Shown: positions 42,368-53,355 of the stretch, one piece after another
Layout: every line of letters starts with the position of its first letter
How positions within the stretch are numbered: position 1 is the stretch's first letter
Assembly: GCF_003025615.1 (NCBI RefSeq)
Contig: NZ_PYMJ01000002.1
Coordinates: forward strand, 124,001 to 188,000
Length of the DNA: 64,000 nucleotides
Source: Photobacterium frigidiphilum
GTDB taxonomy: Bacteria; Pseudomonadota; Gammaproteobacteria; Enterobacterales; Vibrionaceae
Direction of reading: 5' to 3'
Notes under the pieces: model-generated
Seen by the model: only the letters and a program-made list of their open reading frames with translations
The model's database searches: none
Told to the model about the DNA's origin: nothing
Program-made: the position numbers and the translations under genes

Positions 42368-43548
42368 TTAAATTTAAATTAAATAAATTTGATTTTTCAG
42401 AAGTGATTCTTCTTATATTGGTCACATCAACGATATTTCGTTTTGATGCATTTTTCGCTGGTGCGAATAGATATATTCCTTATCGCATAACAATAATTTG
42501 TTTGTTTCTTTTCATTGTACGTCGGTTTTTTTTTACAGAAGATAGATTTAAAGCTAGTTTAACCAGCCTCAAAGCTTTAACTTTTTTAGCGGTGGCTGTC
42601 GCTGTATTTAATTTATTATGGTTTTTCAGGTTTGATACTTTAACATCTTTTTTTAATAGTGTTTTATCTTTTTTATATATTATTGGTGGTGTTGCACTTC
42701 TTTCAGCATTGTTGAAAGAAGTTAGTTTTTCTTTTGTTTTAAAAGTAAGATTAATTTTTTTGTTTTTATCTTGTATAATATTTTCCATTGAAACTTATAT
42801 TCGTTTTATACACCCTGAATTAGGTTTGAATGAAAATATGGATTCGAATGTCGTTATTGATCGAATGTCAGCTGGTGTGCAAGCAGATACTTTCTTTTAT
42901 TTTAAATATGGAAGTATTATGTTTTTTGACTCTAATTATGTCGGTCTAAATATCCTTCCTATCGTTATACTTGCATTGTCGAATGACAAATACAGGAAGT
43001 TATATATTATATGGTTGTCAATTTTGGTTGCTTTTTCTTTAAGTCGTTCGGCTTGTCTTGGGCTTTTGATGATTTATACGTTGTATTTTATTAAATGGCA
43101 ACGAAAGTACACGCCATTTGTTTTTATTATCATTGCTTTATTATTGCCCTTTGCTGGGTATGAAGTTTATGACTTTTTTAAAAATGACTCAAGTTTTTTG
43201 ACTAAAATTGCAATATTTCAATCTTTAGATCTTATAACTCAAGTTTCAATTTTTGACTTCTTATTTGGCTTTGGCTTAGAAAAAGGACCTTTTATTTATT
43301 CGCCGAATGATGCTGCTTATGCCCATGCTCTAATACCATTACTTTTAGGGCAGATCGGGCTTGTTGGTTTATTGATCTATTTTCTATCTTGGGTTGGGAT
43401 GATATTATATTTCGGCTTTCCTATGTTAGTGGCTTTTATTACTTTAAATTTCTGTGGTATTTCTCTTGCAGATCCATGGGAGGTTATTTATTTTTTTATT
43501 CCTCTTTTTTCTTCATTTATATATAAAAATACGGTTGAGTTGAGATGA
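42364..43548 (+). CDS. wzy: Wzy-type polysaccharide polymerase (capsule locus)
   Basis: A 394-residue very hydrophobic protein with about ten or more membrane segments and a large periplasmic loop around residues 150-180 (NENMDSNVVIDRMSAGVQADTF). This topology and the neighbours fit O-antigen ligase/polymerase family Wzy. The region SLSRSACLGLLMIYTLYFIKW resembles the ligase-family signature. The GTG start overlaps the upstream stop. Confidence 0.78.
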   Translation: MIKFKLNKFDFSEVILLILVTSTIFRFDAFFAGANRYIPYRITIICLFLFIVRRFFFTEDRFKASLTSLKALTFLAVAVAVFNLLWFFRFDTLTSFFNSVLSFLYIIGGVALLSALLKEVSFSFVLKVRLIFLFLSCIIFSIETYIRFIHPELGLNENMDSNVVIDRMSAGVQADTFFYFKYGSIMFFDSNYVGLNILPIVILALSNDKYRKLYIIWLSILVAFSLSRSACLGLLMIYTLYFIKWQRKYTPFVFIIIALLLPFAGYEVYDFFKNDSSFLTKIAIFQSLDLITQVSIFDFLFGFGLEKGPFIYSPNDAAYAHALIPLLLGQIGLVGLLIYFLSWVGMILYFGFPMLVAFITLNFCGISLADPWEVIYFFIPLFSSFIYKNTVELR

Positions 43549-44627
43549 ATGTTTTTATTATAATACCTACTCTTAGGGCTGGAGGGGCTGAGAGTGTTGT
43601 CGTTTCACTTGCAAATAGTATTTCCTCTAGTGAAAGCGATATTAATTGTACTGTAGTAACTATTTTTGACGATGTCGGAACTGATTATTTCGCAGGTTCT
43701 TTATCTAAAGATGTTAATGTTATTCAATTAGGCTTGAGCCTTAAGTCAAAATTTAAGGCTGTTTATTCTTTATATAAGGTTATTAAACAGCTTAAGCCAG
43801 ATGTTATACATACACACTTAACAGGTATTTTTTATTCTTCACTTTCATCCTGGTTTCTTGATATAAGGTTGATCCATACTGTTCATACGCAACCTTCAAT
43901 TGAATTTTCTGGTTTGAAAAAATCGTTATTTAAGCTTGTTAATACGCTAATACAGCCATGTATTGTTAGTTTAAATGAAAAATCTGAGAATGAGATGAAA
44001 AATAATTTTTCATGTTTTTCAACTATTATACCTAATGGTTCTAGAAACTTAGGCTCTGTTGATAGGGTAGCTAATCGTAATTTTGTTATTGTTGCGAGAT
44101 TTGATCCTGTTAAACGACATGAGGTTTTAATTAAATCTTTTATTGATGCGTCGAGAAATACGGACTCTAATTTGTATATTGTTGGTGTTTGCGTTTCAGG
44201 ACATGAGAAATATTATCAAGACTTGAAAAATAAAATTGACTTGTCTGAACGGATACATTTATTTGAAAATGTTAGTAGTAATAACGAGCTTTCTCAGTTA
44301 TTTTCTAAATCTCAATTTGTTGTCCTCTCTTCACTATATGAAGGTTTGCCTGTCTCATTACTTGAGGGTATGTCTACAGGTTTAATTCCTGTCGGATTGC
44401 CTACACCGGGTTTATTAGATTTTTTTCAAATTAATGGTTTGACTCGAATGTCAAGAGGTGATGATGTCTGTCTTTTTTCAAATAACCTTAAAGACTGTAT
44501 TTTTTTATCCCAAAGTGATGTAGATACGGAATCAGATTTATCAAAGAAAATATTTGATTCTACGTACTCGTCTTCGATTATGGCGTCTCGATACTCTTAC
44601 TTATACAATGAAATTACTAAGGTTTAA
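43545..44627 (+). CDS. Family 4 glycosyltransferase
   Basis: A 360-residue GT-B enzyme: N-terminal IIIPTLRAGGAESVVVSLAN, DVIHTHLTG, and C-terminal ARFDPVKRHEVLIKSF, SSLYEGLPVSLLEGMSTGLIPVG with the E-x7-E donor motif. A role in capsule repeat unit assembly is likely. It overlaps wzy by four bases and precedes another GT4 gene by two bases. Confidence 0.82.
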   Translation: MNVFIIIPTLRAGGAESVVVSLANSISSSESDINCTVVTIFDDVGTDYFAGSLSKDVNVIQLGLSLKSKFKAVYSLYKVIKQLKPDVIHTHLTGIFYSSLSSWFLDIRLIHTVHTQPSIEFSGLKKSLFKLVNTLIQPCIVSLNEKSENEMKNNFSCFSTIIPNGSRNLGSVDRVANRNFVIVARFDPVKRHEVLIKSFIDASRNTDSNLYIVGVCVSGHEKYYQDLKNKIDLSERIHLFENVSSNNELSQLFSKSQFVVLSSLYEGLPVSLLEGMSTGLIPVGLPTPGLLDFFQINGLTRMSRGDDVCLFSNNLKDCIFLSQSDVDTESDLSKKIFDSTYSSSIMASRYSYLYNEITKV

Positions 44628-44629
44628 TA

Positions 44630-45685
44630 ATGGCTAAGATTTTGTGCGTAGGCCCGAAGAGCAAGCCTTTGACAGGTCAATCATATGCTTTTAATGCTTA
44701 TGTTAATAATTCATCTCAAGATATTGATGTTTTATATAATAGTGGGGGCAACAAGTATTTAAGTCCATTTATTTTCATGTGTTCATTACTTTATAAGTTT
44801 GTTTTTTTTCGTTACGATGTTGTTTATTTTACATCATCTAGAACAAAAGTAGGATTTATTCGTGATTTTATATTGATTATTTTATTTAGTAGGAAATGCA
44901 AAGTCATTAATCATTTGCATGGTGCTGACTTTATTGATTTTCGTGAAAGCTGCTGTGAGCGCTATCAAAAAATCATTGATTTTACGTATGGAAAGGTTTC
45001 ATCAAGTATCGTTTTAACTAAAGGGATGATGGAACAGTATTCGAAGTATCCACAAATGAAGATCTACACCGTTCCTAATTTTTACGAAAAGGAAAGCGTT
45101 GGTGTAGAGAGTAATCGTTTAGAAAACCTAAGAAATAAATCTTTTAAAGTTATTTTTCTTTCAAACCTTATTCCAGAAAAAGGCTTGGTTGAACTAATTG
45201 AAGCTATTGTTTTACTAAGAACAGAAAAAAATCATGACGTTTCTTTATCAATAGTTGGAGCCGATCTAGGTTATAACGAGTTATCTAGTTACGTTAGGGG
45301 CTCCTGTAATAAATATGATTACATTTCATACGAAGGAACTCTTTTTAGGGAAGAAAAAGCAATGGTGCTTAGTTGTAGTCATTTTTTTGTATTACCTACT
45401 TATTATCCAACAGAGGCACAGCCAATATCTATAATTGAAGGGATGGCTAATGGGTGTGTTATTATTACAACAGAGCATAACTATCTTCCAGAATTGATAA
45501 GTAAGAAGAATGGCTCTTTAATAAAAAAGAAAGATATTCAAGCACTATCAGTATCTTTAGAGGGGTATTTTAACGATGTTAATAAAATATTGAATGTTTC
45601 AAGTTACAATAGAGAATATGCAAGTATTGAGTTTTCTATTGATGCTTATATTAACTCCTTAGATGTGATTTTATCTTCTACATAA
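44630..45685 (+). CDS. Family 4 glycosyltransferase
   Basis: A 351-residue GT-B protein starting [47 protein letters not shown] and [27 protein letters not shown] are the GT4 marks, with Glu at the donor site. The P-L-T-GQS start is seen in some fucosyl/rhamnosyl-type transferases of capsule loci. Specificity is unknown. It is the last gene of the AT-rich block before gmd. Confidence 0.8.
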   Translation: MAKILCVGPKSKPLTGQSYAFNAYVNNSSQDIDVLYNSGGNKYLSPFIFMCSLLYKFVFFRYDVVYFTSSRTKVGFIRDFILIILFSRKCKVINHLHGADFIDFRESCCERYQKIIDFTYGKVSSSIVLTKGMMEQYSKYPQMKIYTVPNFYEKESVGVESNRLENLRNKSFKVIFLSNLIPEKGLVELIEAIVLLRTEKNHDVSLSIVGADLGYNELSSYVRGSCNKYDYISYEGTLFREEKAMVLSCSHFFVLPTYYPTEAQPISIIEGMANGCVIITTEHNYLPELISKKNGSLIKKKDIQALSVSLEGYFNDVNKILNVSSYNREYASIEFSIDAYINSLDVILSST

Positions 45686-45705
45686 CATTTTATTCGGTTT
45701 ATTAT

Positions 45706-46812
45706 ATGAAAACTGCGCTAATTACAGGTATTACTGGTCAAGATGGTTCCTACTTGGCTGAATTATTATTAGAAAAAGGTTATGAGGTTCATGGTTTGAT
45801 CCGTAGAGCATCTTCGTTTAACACTCAACGTGTTGATGAAATTTGTAATAATGATAAGAATATCCACCTCCACTACGGTGATTTAACTGATTCATCTAAC
45901 CTGATTCGTTTAGTTAAGCAAATTGAACCTGATGAAGTTTATAATTTAGGGGCTATGTCGCATGTTGCTGTGTCATTTGAGTCCCCTGAATATGCTGCTG
46001 ATGTTGATGCGATGGGAACCATTCGTTTATTGGAAGCGATTCGTATTAATGGTTTAGAGAAAAAGACCCGTTTTTATCAAGCCTCTACATCAGAGTTATA
46101 CGGTGAAGTGCAAGAAACGCCTCAGCGTGAAACCACGCCTTTCTACCCGCGTTCACCGTATGCTGTTGCGAAAATGTATGCGTATTGGATCACAGTTAAC
46201 TACCGTGAGTCGTACGGCATGTACGCGTGTAATGGTATTTTGTTTAACCACGAATCCCCACGCCGTGGCGAAACCTTCGTGACCCGTAAAATCACCCGCA
46301 CTCTTGCGAATATCTCTCTGGGCTTAGAGTCGTGCTTAGAGCTGGGTAACATGGATGCGTTGCGTGATTGGGGCCATGCGAAAGATTACGTGCGTATGCA
46401 ATGGATGATGTTGCAACAAGACGTGGCGGATGATTTCGTTATTGCCACCGGTAAGCAAATCTCAGTGCGTGAATTTGTTCGTATGTCAGCCAAAGAGGCG
46501 GGTATCGAGCTAGCGTTTACTGGCGAAGGTGTTGATGAAATCGCGACAGTAATAGGGATTGATTGCGAGAAGGTCTCAGACGTGGCTATCGGTGATGTGA
46601 TTGTCCGTGTTAATCCTAAGTTCTTCCGTCCTGCAGAAGTTGAAACGCTATTGGGTGACCCAAGTAAAGCCAAAGCAAAACTTGGTTGGGTACCTGAAAT
46701 TACCGTTGAAGAAATGTGCGTTGAAATGGTGCAGTCGGATGTCGCGAAATCAAAGCAACACGCGTTATTGAAAGCCCACGGTTTTGATGTGTCTATCTCT
46801 TTGGAAAACTAA
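45706..46812 (+). CDS. gmd: GDP-mannose 4,6-dehydratase
   Basis: A 368-residue extended SDR. Visible are [45 protein letters not shown] and [16 protein letters not shown], the standard Gmd sequence. It makes GDP-4-keto-6-deoxymannose, which the fcl product downstream converts to GDP-fucose. Base use changes inside the gene: the first ~400 bases are AT-rich like the glycosyltransferase genes, and the rest is richer in G+C like fcl and manC. Confidence 0.95.
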   Translation: MKTALITGITGQDGSYLAELLLEKGYEVHGLIRRASSFNTQRVDEICNNDKNIHLHYGDLTDSSNLIRLVKQIEPDEVYNLGAMSHVAVSFESPEYAADVDAMGTIRLLEAIRINGLEKKTRFYQASTSELYGEVQETPQRETTPFYPRSPYAVAKMYAYWITVNYRESYGMYACNGILFNHESPRRGETFVTRKITRTLANISLGLESCLELGNMDALRDWGHAKDYVRMQWMMLQQDVADDFVIATGKQISVREFVRMSAKEAGIELAFTGEGVDEIATVIGIDCEKVSDVAIGDVIVRVNPKFFRPAEVETLLGDPSKAKAKLGWVPEITVEEMCVEMVQSDVAKSKQHALLKAHGFDVSISLEN

Positions 46813-46817
46813 ACACT

Positions 46818-47789
46818 ATGTCAGTGAATAAAAAACGTGTTTTTGTGGCGGGACATCGAGGAATGGTGGGCTCCGCCATTGTGCGTCAGTTATCTGCCCG
46901 TGATGACATTGAACTTGTTACGCGTAATCGCGCAGAATTAGACTTGACCAGCCAACAGGCGGTGAGTGAGTTTTTTGCGACTGAACGTATCGATGAAGTG
47001 TATTTGGCGGCGGCGAAAGTGGGGGGTATTCATGCTAACAACACTTATCCTGCTGAGTTCATTTTCGACAACCTGATGATGGAATGCAACATTGTGCAAG
47101 CTGCGCATCAGAATAATGTGCAAAATCTGCTCTTTTTAGGCTCTTCGTGCATTTACCCGAAATTGGCTGAGCAGCCAATGACTGAAACGGCATTGTTGAC
47201 AGGCATGTTGGAAGCGACCAACGAGCCGTACGCGATTGCCAAGATTGCGGGTATCAAGCTGTGTGAATCGTACAACCGTCAATACGGTCGTAATTACCGC
47301 AGTGTGATGCCGACTAACTTATATGGCATGAACGATAATTTCCACCCGGACAATTCTCACGTTATCCCTGCATTGATGCGTCGCTTCCACGAAGCGAAGC
47401 TGAATAACGATAAAGAAGTGGTGGTATGGGGGACCGGTACCCCGATGCGCGAGTTCTTGTATGTGGATGATATGGCAGCCGCCTCTATCCATGTGATGGA
47501 GCTAGACGCACAGACCTACCAGGACAATACTCAGCCGATGCTGTCTCACATCAATGTGGGCACGGGTGTGGATTGTACGATTCGCGAAATGGCTGAAACC
47601 ATGGCGAAAGTGGTGGGTTTCACTGGGGATGTTGTGTTTGATAGCACGAAGCCGGATGGTGCACCCCGCAAGCTGATGAACGTGAGCCGCTTGGCGGATT
47701 TAGGCTGGCGCTACCAGATTGAACTTGAGCAAGGTTTAGCCACAACCTATCAATGGTTCTTGGCCAATCAGGCGAACTTTCGCGCATAA
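46818..47789 (+). CDS. fcl: GDP-L-fucose synthase
   Basis: A 323-residue SDR, bifunctional epimerase/reductase. Visible are [53 protein letters not shown] with Tyr and Lys, and [12 protein letters not shown]. It makes GDP-L-fucose from the Gmd product. It starts five bases after the gmd stop and is followed by a GDP-mannose hydrolase gene, the order seen in colanic acid-type clusters. Confidence 0.95.
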   Translation: MSVNKKRVFVAGHRGMVGSAIVRQLSARDDIELVTRNRAELDLTSQQAVSEFFATERIDEVYLAAAKVGGIHANNTYPAEFIFDNLMMECNIVQAAHQNNVQNLLFLGSSCIYPKLAEQPMTETALLTGMLEATNEPYAIAKIAGIKLCESYNRQYGRNYRSVMPTNLYGMNDNFHPDNSHVIPALMRRFHEAKLNNDKEVVVWGTGTPMREFLYVDDMAAASIHVMELDAQTYQDNTQPMLSHINVGTGVDCTIREMAETMAKVVGFTGDVVFDSTKPDGAPRKLMNVSRLADLGWRYQIELEQGLATTYQWFLANQANFRA

Positions 47790-47820
47790 ACGTAAACGCT
47801 AACTAAGGATAGGATGCAGT

Positions 47821-48288
47821 ATGACACAGCGTTTAGAGCTGGCGTTATTTAAAACGGTCGTTGCTAACACACCGTTGATATCCATTGATTTAGTTGTTTG
47901 CAATACGCAAGGTCAGGTGCTGCTCGGTCAGCGCCTCAACCGTCCTGCCAAAGGGGACTGGTTTGTCCCCGGTGGGCGTATTTGCAAAGATGAATCGATG
48001 GCTATGGCTTTTTCTCGGTTAGTCTCAGAGGAGCTGGGGCTTGCGCGGACGATTCAAGACGCCCAGTTTATCGGGCCGTTTGAACACTTTTATTCAGATA
48101 ACTTTTCCGGTGTCGACTTTTCTACCCATTATGTTGTGTTGGGCTATCGCCTGCAGGTCGATATTGACCTTGATAGCTTGCCCCAAGAGCAACATCATCA
48201 CTACCGTTGGTTTGAGGTGTCAGAGTTATTGGCATCCGATGAGGTGCACGTGCACACCAAGTGGTACTTTATGAACGGAAATCAGTAA
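47821..48288 (+). CDS. gmm: GDP-mannose mannosyl hydrolase (Nudix)
   Basis: A 155-residue Nudix-type protein with GDWFVPGGRICKDESMAMAFSRLVSEELGL. The altered Nudix box (no REUXEE Arg-Glu) is characteristic of Gmm/NudD, which hydrolyse GDP-mannose and GDP-glucose. It probably limits GDP-mannose levels for fucose synthesis. It lies three bases before manC. A good AAGGATAGGA ribosome site precedes the ATG. Confidence 0.88.
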   Translation: MTQRLELALFKTVVANTPLISIDLVVCNTQGQVLLGQRLNRPAKGDWFVPGGRICKDESMAMAFSRLVSEELGLARTIQDAQFIGPFEHFYSDNFSGVDFSTHYVVLGYRLQVDIDLDSLPQEQHHHYRWFEVSELLASDEVHVHTKWYFMNGNQ

Positions 48289-48291
48289 ATT

Positions 48292-49698
48292 ATGTTATTA
48301 CCTGTCATTATGGCTGGCGGCTCAGGGAGTCGTTTATGGCCGTTATCGCGTACGTTATACCCCAAGCAGTTTCTCTCTCTGACGAACAATACCACGATGC
48401 TGCAAGAAACAGTGGCACGCTTGGAGGGGCTCTCTCATCAGGCGCCTTTCTTCATCTGTAATGAAGAGCACCGCTTCATTGTGGCTGAGCAGCTACGCCA
48501 GCGGCAATTATCACACAGTGGCATCGTGTTAGAGCCGGTCGGGCGTAATACTGCCCCAGCGATAGCCTTGGCTGCCTTGCATGCTACGGCGAATGATGAT
48601 GACCCCTTGTTATTGGTACTGGCAGCAGACCATGTTATTTTAAATCAAACGGCGTTTGTCGATGCGGTGAATTCAGCGGTTCCGCAAGCTGAGGCTGGCA
48701 AGCTAGTCACCTTTGGTATTGTGCCTCATGCGCCTGAAACCGGGTACGGGTATATCCGACAAGGACAGGCGGTTTCTGGTGTGGCGTACACCGTGGATGC
48801 GTTTGTTGAAAAACCAGATACAGAGACAGCCCAGCAGTACTTAGACAGTGGCGAGTATTATTGGAACAGTGGAATGTTTTTATTCAAAGCATCCCGTTAC
48901 CTGCAAGAGCTTGAAGCCTATCGTCCCGATATCTTGACCGCGTGTCAACAAGCGATGATGGGTGCCCGTGGTGATTTGGACTTCATCCGTTTAGATGAAG
49001 CGGCCTTTTCCGCTTGCCCGGATGACTCGGTGGACTATGCAGTCATGGAAAAAACCCAGGATGCGGTGGTTGTGCCGATGGACGTGAACTGGAGTGATGT
49101 GGGCTCTTGGTCTGCGCTGTGGGAAGTGAATGCAAAAGATACTCAGGGCAATGCGACCCAGGGTGATGTCTTAATGGAGAATACCACCAACAGCTATATT
49201 TATTCGCAGAGCAAATTGGTGGCCACCGTTGGGGTGGACAACTTGGTGGTAGTGGAAACCAAAGATGCAGTCTTGATTGCGCATAAAGACAAAGTGCAGG
49301 ATGTGAAAGGGATAGTCAATCAGCTTAAAAAAGCTGACCGTCCGGAATACCTGCAGCACCGTGAGGTTTACCGCCCTTGGGGCTCGCATGATGCCATCGC
49401 CGATGGTGAGCGTTTTCATGTAAAACGTTTGACGGTGAAGCCGGGTGAGAAAACGGCGACCCAAATGCATTATCACCGCGCCGAGCATTGGGTGGTGGTA
49501 TCTGGAACGGCGAAAGTACGTAATGGGGATAAGACCTTTTTGGTGGGTGAAAATGAATCCACCTATATCCCGATTGGTGTCGCACATTCGATTGAAAATC
49601 CAGGGAAAGTACCGCTAGAGTTAATCGAGGTCCGTTCAGGCTCTTACCTAGAAGAAGATGACGTTGTTCGCGTTGAAGACTATGGGGTTGGGTATTAA
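48292..49698 (+). CDS. manC: Mannose-1-phosphate guanylyltransferase / mannose-6-phosphate isomerase
   Basis: A 468-residue bifunctional enzyme. The N-terminal pyrophosphorylase domain has [23 protein letters not shown] and AFVEKPD. The C-terminal cupin has RPWGSHDAI and [17 protein letters not shown] with the metal-binding histidines. It makes GDP-mannose for gmd and for mannose transfer. The stop shares its last base with the start of the glycosyltransferase gene downstream. Confidence 0.95.
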   Translation: MLLPVIMAGGSGSRLWPLSRTLYPKQFLSLTNNTTMLQETVARLEGLSHQAPFFICNEEHRFIVAEQLRQRQLSHSGIVLEPVGRNTAPAIALAALHATANDDDPLLLVLAADHVILNQTAFVDAVNSAVPQAEAGKLVTFGIVPHAPETGYGYIRQGQAVSGVAYTVDAFVEKPDTETAQQYLDSGEYYWNSGMFLFKASRYLQELEAYRPDILTACQQAMMGARGDLDFIRLDEAAFSACPDDSVDYAVMEKTQDAVVVPMDVNWSDVGSWSALWEVNAKDTQGNATQGDVLMENTTNSYIYSQSKLVATVGVDNLVVVETKDAVLIAHKDKVQDVKGIVNQLKKADRPEYLQHREVYRPWGSHDAIADGERFHVKRLTVKPGEKTATQMHYHRAEHWVVVSGTAKVRNGDKTFLVGENESTYIPIGVAHSIENPGKVPLELIEVRSGSYLEEDDVVRVEDYGVGY

Positions 49699-50447
49699 TG
49701 AAAGTCAGTATTATTACGGCTACTTATAATAGTGCTAAAACTATTAGAGATACTTTACTATCTTTAGAATCTCAATCTTATAGCGATATTGAATATATTA
49801 TTATTGATGGGGCTTCGAAAGATAATACATTAAAAGTGATTAATAATATATCTTCTCGTGTAACTACAATTATTAGCGAGTCTGATAAAGGTATTTATGA
49901 CGCCTTAAATAAAGGTATCGCAACTGCTACTGGTGATGTGGTTGGGTTTTTGCATTCTGACGATTTGTTTGCATACCCTGATGCGATTAAAGATATTGTT
50001 GCTCAATTTGATACTGATAAATGCCAAGCTGTTTATGGCGATCTTGAGTATGTGGCTCAGGATGACACTAACAAAGTTATACGGTTATGGAAAAGTGGTC
50101 AATATACTCGTTCTAAATTAAAAAATGGTTGGATGCCCCCTCATCCGACATTTTATATGAAGAGGGAGTTATATGAAAATTTTGGCAGCTTTGATCTTAG
50201 TTTTAAAATTGCAGCTGATTATGATTCTTTATTACGGTATTTATGGGCAAATAATGTTTCGATGTCGTATGTGCCAAAAGTAGTCATGAAAATGAGAGTT
50301 GGTGGTGCAAGTAATCGAGACTTGAGAAATATAATAATTAAAACAAAAGAAGATATTAAGGCGCTTAAAAATAATCAATTATTCTGGCCTCAAGCTATCT
50401 TGATTAAAAACTTATCTAAAATACCTCAATTTATTATTAAGTCATAA
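49698..50447 (+). CDS. Family 2 glycosyltransferase
   Basis: A 249-residue GT-A enzyme (VSIITATYNSAKTIRDTLLSLESQSY, IDGASKDNT, GFLHSDDLFA) similar to WcaA/WcaE-like capsule transferases. It is AT-rich and lies between two G+C-richer genes, manC and manB, as if inserted into that pair. One-base overlap with manC. The donor is probably a GDP- or UDP-sugar; it cannot be told from sequence. Confidence 0.82.
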   Translation: MKVSIITATYNSAKTIRDTLLSLESQSYSDIEYIIIDGASKDNTLKVINNISSRVTTIISESDKGIYDALNKGIATATGDVVGFLHSDDLFAYPDAIKDIVAQFDTDKCQAVYGDLEYVAQDDTNKVIRLWKSGQYTRSKLKNGWMPPHPTFYMKRELYENFGSFDLSFKIAADYDSLLRYLWANNVSMSYVPKVVMKMRVGGASNRDLRNIIIKTKEDIKALKNNQLFWPQAILIKNLSKIPQFIIKS

Positions 50448-50450
50448 AAT

Positions 50451-51815
50451 ATGAATAATTTAACTTGTTTCAAAGCCTATGATATTCGTGGGCAGTTAGG
50501 CCATGAATTAAATGAAGACATTGCTTATCGAATCGGTCGTGCGTTTGGTGAGCATTCGACCCCTAAGACCGTTGTGGTGGGGGGGGATGTCCGTCTCACC
50601 TCTGAAGCCCTGAAGACAGCCTTGTCTGAGGGTTTGCTCGATGCTGGGGTGGATGTTATCGACATCGGCATGACAGGAACGGAAGAAATCTATTTCGCCA
50701 CCAAATACCTGGGTGTTGATGGCGGTGTTGAAGTCACAGCCAGTCATAATCCGATGGATTATAACGGCATGAAATTAGTACGTGAAGATGCCAAGCCTAT
50801 CAGTGGCGACACTGGGTTACGTGGTATTCAGCGATTAGCAGAAGCGAATGACTTTAACCCTGTCACTCTACGGGGTTCGTTAACCCAACAATCGAATCTC
50901 ATGCCTTATGTCGATCATTTGATGACCTATATTACCCCTTCGAATATCAAGCCGATGAAACTGGTGGTGAATTCGGGTAACGGGGCGGCGGGTCATGTGA
51001 TTGATGAGCTAGAGCGCCGTTTTAAGACATTAGATATTTCAGTGGAATTTATCAAGGTGCATCATCAGGCTGACGGCAACTTTCCGAACGGTATTCCCAA
51101 TCCATTACTGCCTGATTGCCGTGCTGATACCGCGAATGCAGTGATTGAACACCAGGCCGACATGGGTATTGCTTGGGATGGTGATTTTGACCGCTGTTTC
51201 TTATTTGATGAAAACGGACAGTTCATCGAAGGGTATTATATCGTGGGCTTATTAGCAGAAGCCTTTTTGCAAAAAAATTCTGGCGCTAAAATTATTCATG
51301 ATCCGCGTTTGAGTTGGAATACCATTGATGTTGTCACTGCTGCAGGTGGTGAGCCTATCATGTCTAAAACGGGTCACGCTTTTATTAAAGAGCGGATGCG
51401 TAAAGAAGATGCGGTGTACGGCGGTGAAATGAGTGCTCACCATTACTTTCGCGATTTTGCATATTGTGACAGTGGTATGATCCCCTGGTTATTGGTGGCA
51501 GAGCTACTGTGTGTTAAAAACATGAAGTTATCGGATACGGTGAAAGCGCGTATAGAAGCCTATCCATCATCAGGCGAAATCAATTCTAAATTAACAGATC
51601 CTCTAGCTGCGATTAGTCGTGTTCGTTTTGCTTATGAATCTGATGCACTAAGCGTTGATGAGACTGATGGCGTGAGTTTAGAGTTTGCAGATTGGCGTTT
51701 TAATTTACGTTCATCGAATACTGAGCCAGTAGTTCGCTTAAATGTTGAATCACGCAAAAATATTCCTTTGATGAAAGAAAAGACAGAAGAAATTCTTATA
51801 TTACTTCGTCAGTAA
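50451..51815 (+). CDS. manB: Phosphomannomutase
   Basis: A 454-residue alpha-D-phosphohexomutase. Visible are the active-site serine in [17 protein letters not shown], the metal site [18 protein letters not shown] for sugar recognition and the [14 protein letters not shown] phosphate site. It converts mannose-6-phosphate to mannose-1-phosphate for ManC. An eight-G tract (50579-50586) lies in the N-terminal part (VVVGGDVRL). It closes the GDP-sugar set. Confidence 0.95.
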   Translation: MNNLTCFKAYDIRGQLGHELNEDIAYRIGRAFGEHSTPKTVVVGGDVRLTSEALKTALSEGLLDAGVDVIDIGMTGTEEIYFATKYLGVDGGVEVTASHNPMDYNGMKLVREDAKPISGDTGLRGIQRLAEANDFNPVTLRGSLTQQSNLMPYVDHLMTYITPSNIKPMKLVVNSGNGAAGHVIDELERRFKTLDISVEFIKVHHQADGNFPNGIPNPLLPDCRADTANAVIEHQADMGIAWDGDFDRCFLFDENGQFIEGYYIVGLLAEAFLQKNSGAKIIHDPRLSWNTIDVVTAAGGEPIMSKTGHAFIKERMRKEDAVYGGEMSAHHYFRDFAYCDSGMIPWLLVAELLCVKNMKLSDTVKARIEAYPSSGEINSKLTDPLAAISRVRFAYESDALSVDETDGVSLEFADWRFNLRSSNTEPVVRLNVESRKNIPLMKEKTEEILILLRQ

Positions 51816-52327
51816 TGAAAATTGCACTTGCTGATACAGGGTAAACGAGTCTGTAGAGCTCTATACTGTTAGCGTACATACTGAAGTCGTGATTTTTGTA
51901 GTACGAAAATAAACAGATTTTTTTATTTATTAGTGTTAACCGATTTAGAGCAGTTTAAATCATCGTGTGATGTGATTGTCTCAAACCGCATGGCTGAAGA
52001 GTTGGCGGATGTGGTAGACAAAGTGTACACCCGTGATTTATTTGGTAATGACTAAGTCATTGAGTGTTAGTACCAATAGTTGAACCTATTGGCGACGATA
52101 TTGATGAGTGGGTAACCCCTTGTTATCCTGCTCTTTCGCTACAAGACGTTTTTCTCCTGAGCCACCTCTGAGACAGTTTGATTGTCTTAACAATGACAAC
52201 ACTCAATATTATACACTACCGATAAGTGGCCGCTTACCGGCAGTGGTCACCGCTATTAAAACAGCATGCTGATATGCCTCTAACTGATAGAGAGCGACAG
52301 GGTTGTTATTTTTCTTAAGGATTTTTA
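51816..52327. other. Intergenic region between manB and galU with ugd remnant
   Basis: It contains the 3' end of a ugd gene (51924-52055) and about 270 bases before galU in which I see no gene. A good ribosome site (AAGGA) precedes the galU ATG. Confidence 0.6.
51924..52055 (+). pseudogene. ugd (UDP-glucose 6-dehydrogenase) 3' fragment
   Basis: The frame ending TAA at 52053-52055 reads [18 protein letters not shown] then [20 protein letters not shown], the usual C-terminus of UDP-glucose dehydrogenase. Nothing upstream encodes the rest of the enzyme: manB ends at 51815. A ugd gene was probably next to galU and has been deleted, so UDP-glucuronate is not made by this locus. Confidence 0.8.
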
Positions 52328-53248
52328 ATGAACAAAATTACCAAAGCCGTGATCCCTGTGGCAGGACTTGGCACGCGTATGCTACCCGCAACCAAAGCCA
52401 TTCCAAAAGAAATGCTGCCCATCGTTGATAAACCGCTGATCCAATACATTGTCAATGAATGTGTGGCGGCGGGGATCAAAGAGATCGTATTAGTCACACA
52501 CTCATCGAAAAATGCGATCGAGAACCACTTTGATACCTCGTATGAATTGGAAGCCACCCTGGAAAAACGCGTGAAGCGCCAATTGCTTGATGCGGTGCAA
52601 TCAATTTGCCCGAAAGATGTGACCATCATGCATGTACGCCAAGGCCATGCGAAAGGGCTAGGGCATGCGGTATTGTGTGCGAAGCCCTTAATTGGTGATG
52701 CGCCGTTCGTGGTGGTATTACCGGATGTGATCTTGGATGAATATACCGCGGATCAATCACGTGAAAACTTGGCGGCGATGTTAGCACGCTATGAAAGCAC
52801 CCAAGCCAGCCAAATTATGGTGGAGCCGGTACCGATGCACGATGTGTCAAAGTACGGTGTGGTCGATTGTAACGGTGCCGCTCTAAAAGGTGGTGAGTCT
52901 CACCCAATGACGGCGATGGTTGAAAAGCCGGCGATGGAAGATGCCCCGTCGAATTTGGCGGTGGTAGGGCGTTATGTCTTATCTGTCAATATTTGGGATA
53001 AGCTTGCGATGACCCCCCCAGGTGCGGGTGATGAAATTCAGCTGACTGACGCGATTGATATGCTAATGGCCGATGAAACCGTGGAAGCGTTTCACATGAC
53101 GGGTACATCGCACGATTGTGGTGATAAGCTCGGTTACCTGAAAGCCTTCGTAGAATACGGTATGCGTCATGAGTCATTAGGTGATGACTTTAAACAGTAC
53201 CTACAAACATTAATGAAAGAAGATGACATCTTAAAACTGGTCAGCTAA
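52328..53248 (+). CDS. galU: UTP-glucose-1-phosphate uridylyltransferase
   Basis: A 306-residue nucleotidyltransferase with [33 protein letters not shown] and [22 protein letters not shown]. It makes UDP-glucose, a precursor for many surface glycans. Strong AAGGA ribosome site. It probably had a neighbouring ugd, now a remnant. Confidence 0.95.
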   Translation: MNKITKAVIPVAGLGTRMLPATKAIPKEMLPIVDKPLIQYIVNECVAAGIKEIVLVTHSSKNAIENHFDTSYELEATLEKRVKRQLLDAVQSICPKDVTIMHVRQGHAKGLGHAVLCAKPLIGDAPFVVVLPDVILDEYTADQSRENLAAMLARYESTQASQIMVEPVPMHDVSKYGVVDCNGAALKGGESHPMTAMVEKPAMEDAPSNLAVVGRYVLSVNIWDKLAMTPPGAGDEIQLTDAIDMLMADETVEAFHMTGTSHDCGDKLGYLKAFVEYGMRHESLGDDFKQYLQTLMKEDDILKLVS

Positions 53249-53273
53249 ATACCATTGTTCAATCAATAATGCG

Positions 53274-53310
53274 TTTCTAGTTTCTAGTTTCTAGTTTCTA
53301 GTTTCTAGTT
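53274..53310. repeat. Tandem heptamer repeat (TTTCTAG x5)
   Basis: Five perfect copies of TTTCTAG plus TT, placed between the galU stop and the first wecA start (46 bases away). Unit length is not a multiple of three and it lies outside coding sequence, so changes in copy number would alter spacing of leader or promoter elements. Confidence 0.85.
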
Positions 53311-53355
53311 ATAGCAACCTTTCTACCCATTTCCCTTTTTAGTAAGTTCAGTATT

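Noticed and set aside
47821-48461. Overlapping frames at 48041 and 48261 within gmm and manC
   Set aside because: They are shadows; both host genes are intact and full length.
53274-53310. CRISPR-like repeat
   Set aside because: The units are 7 bases with no spacers and no cas genes; it is a simple tandem repeat.
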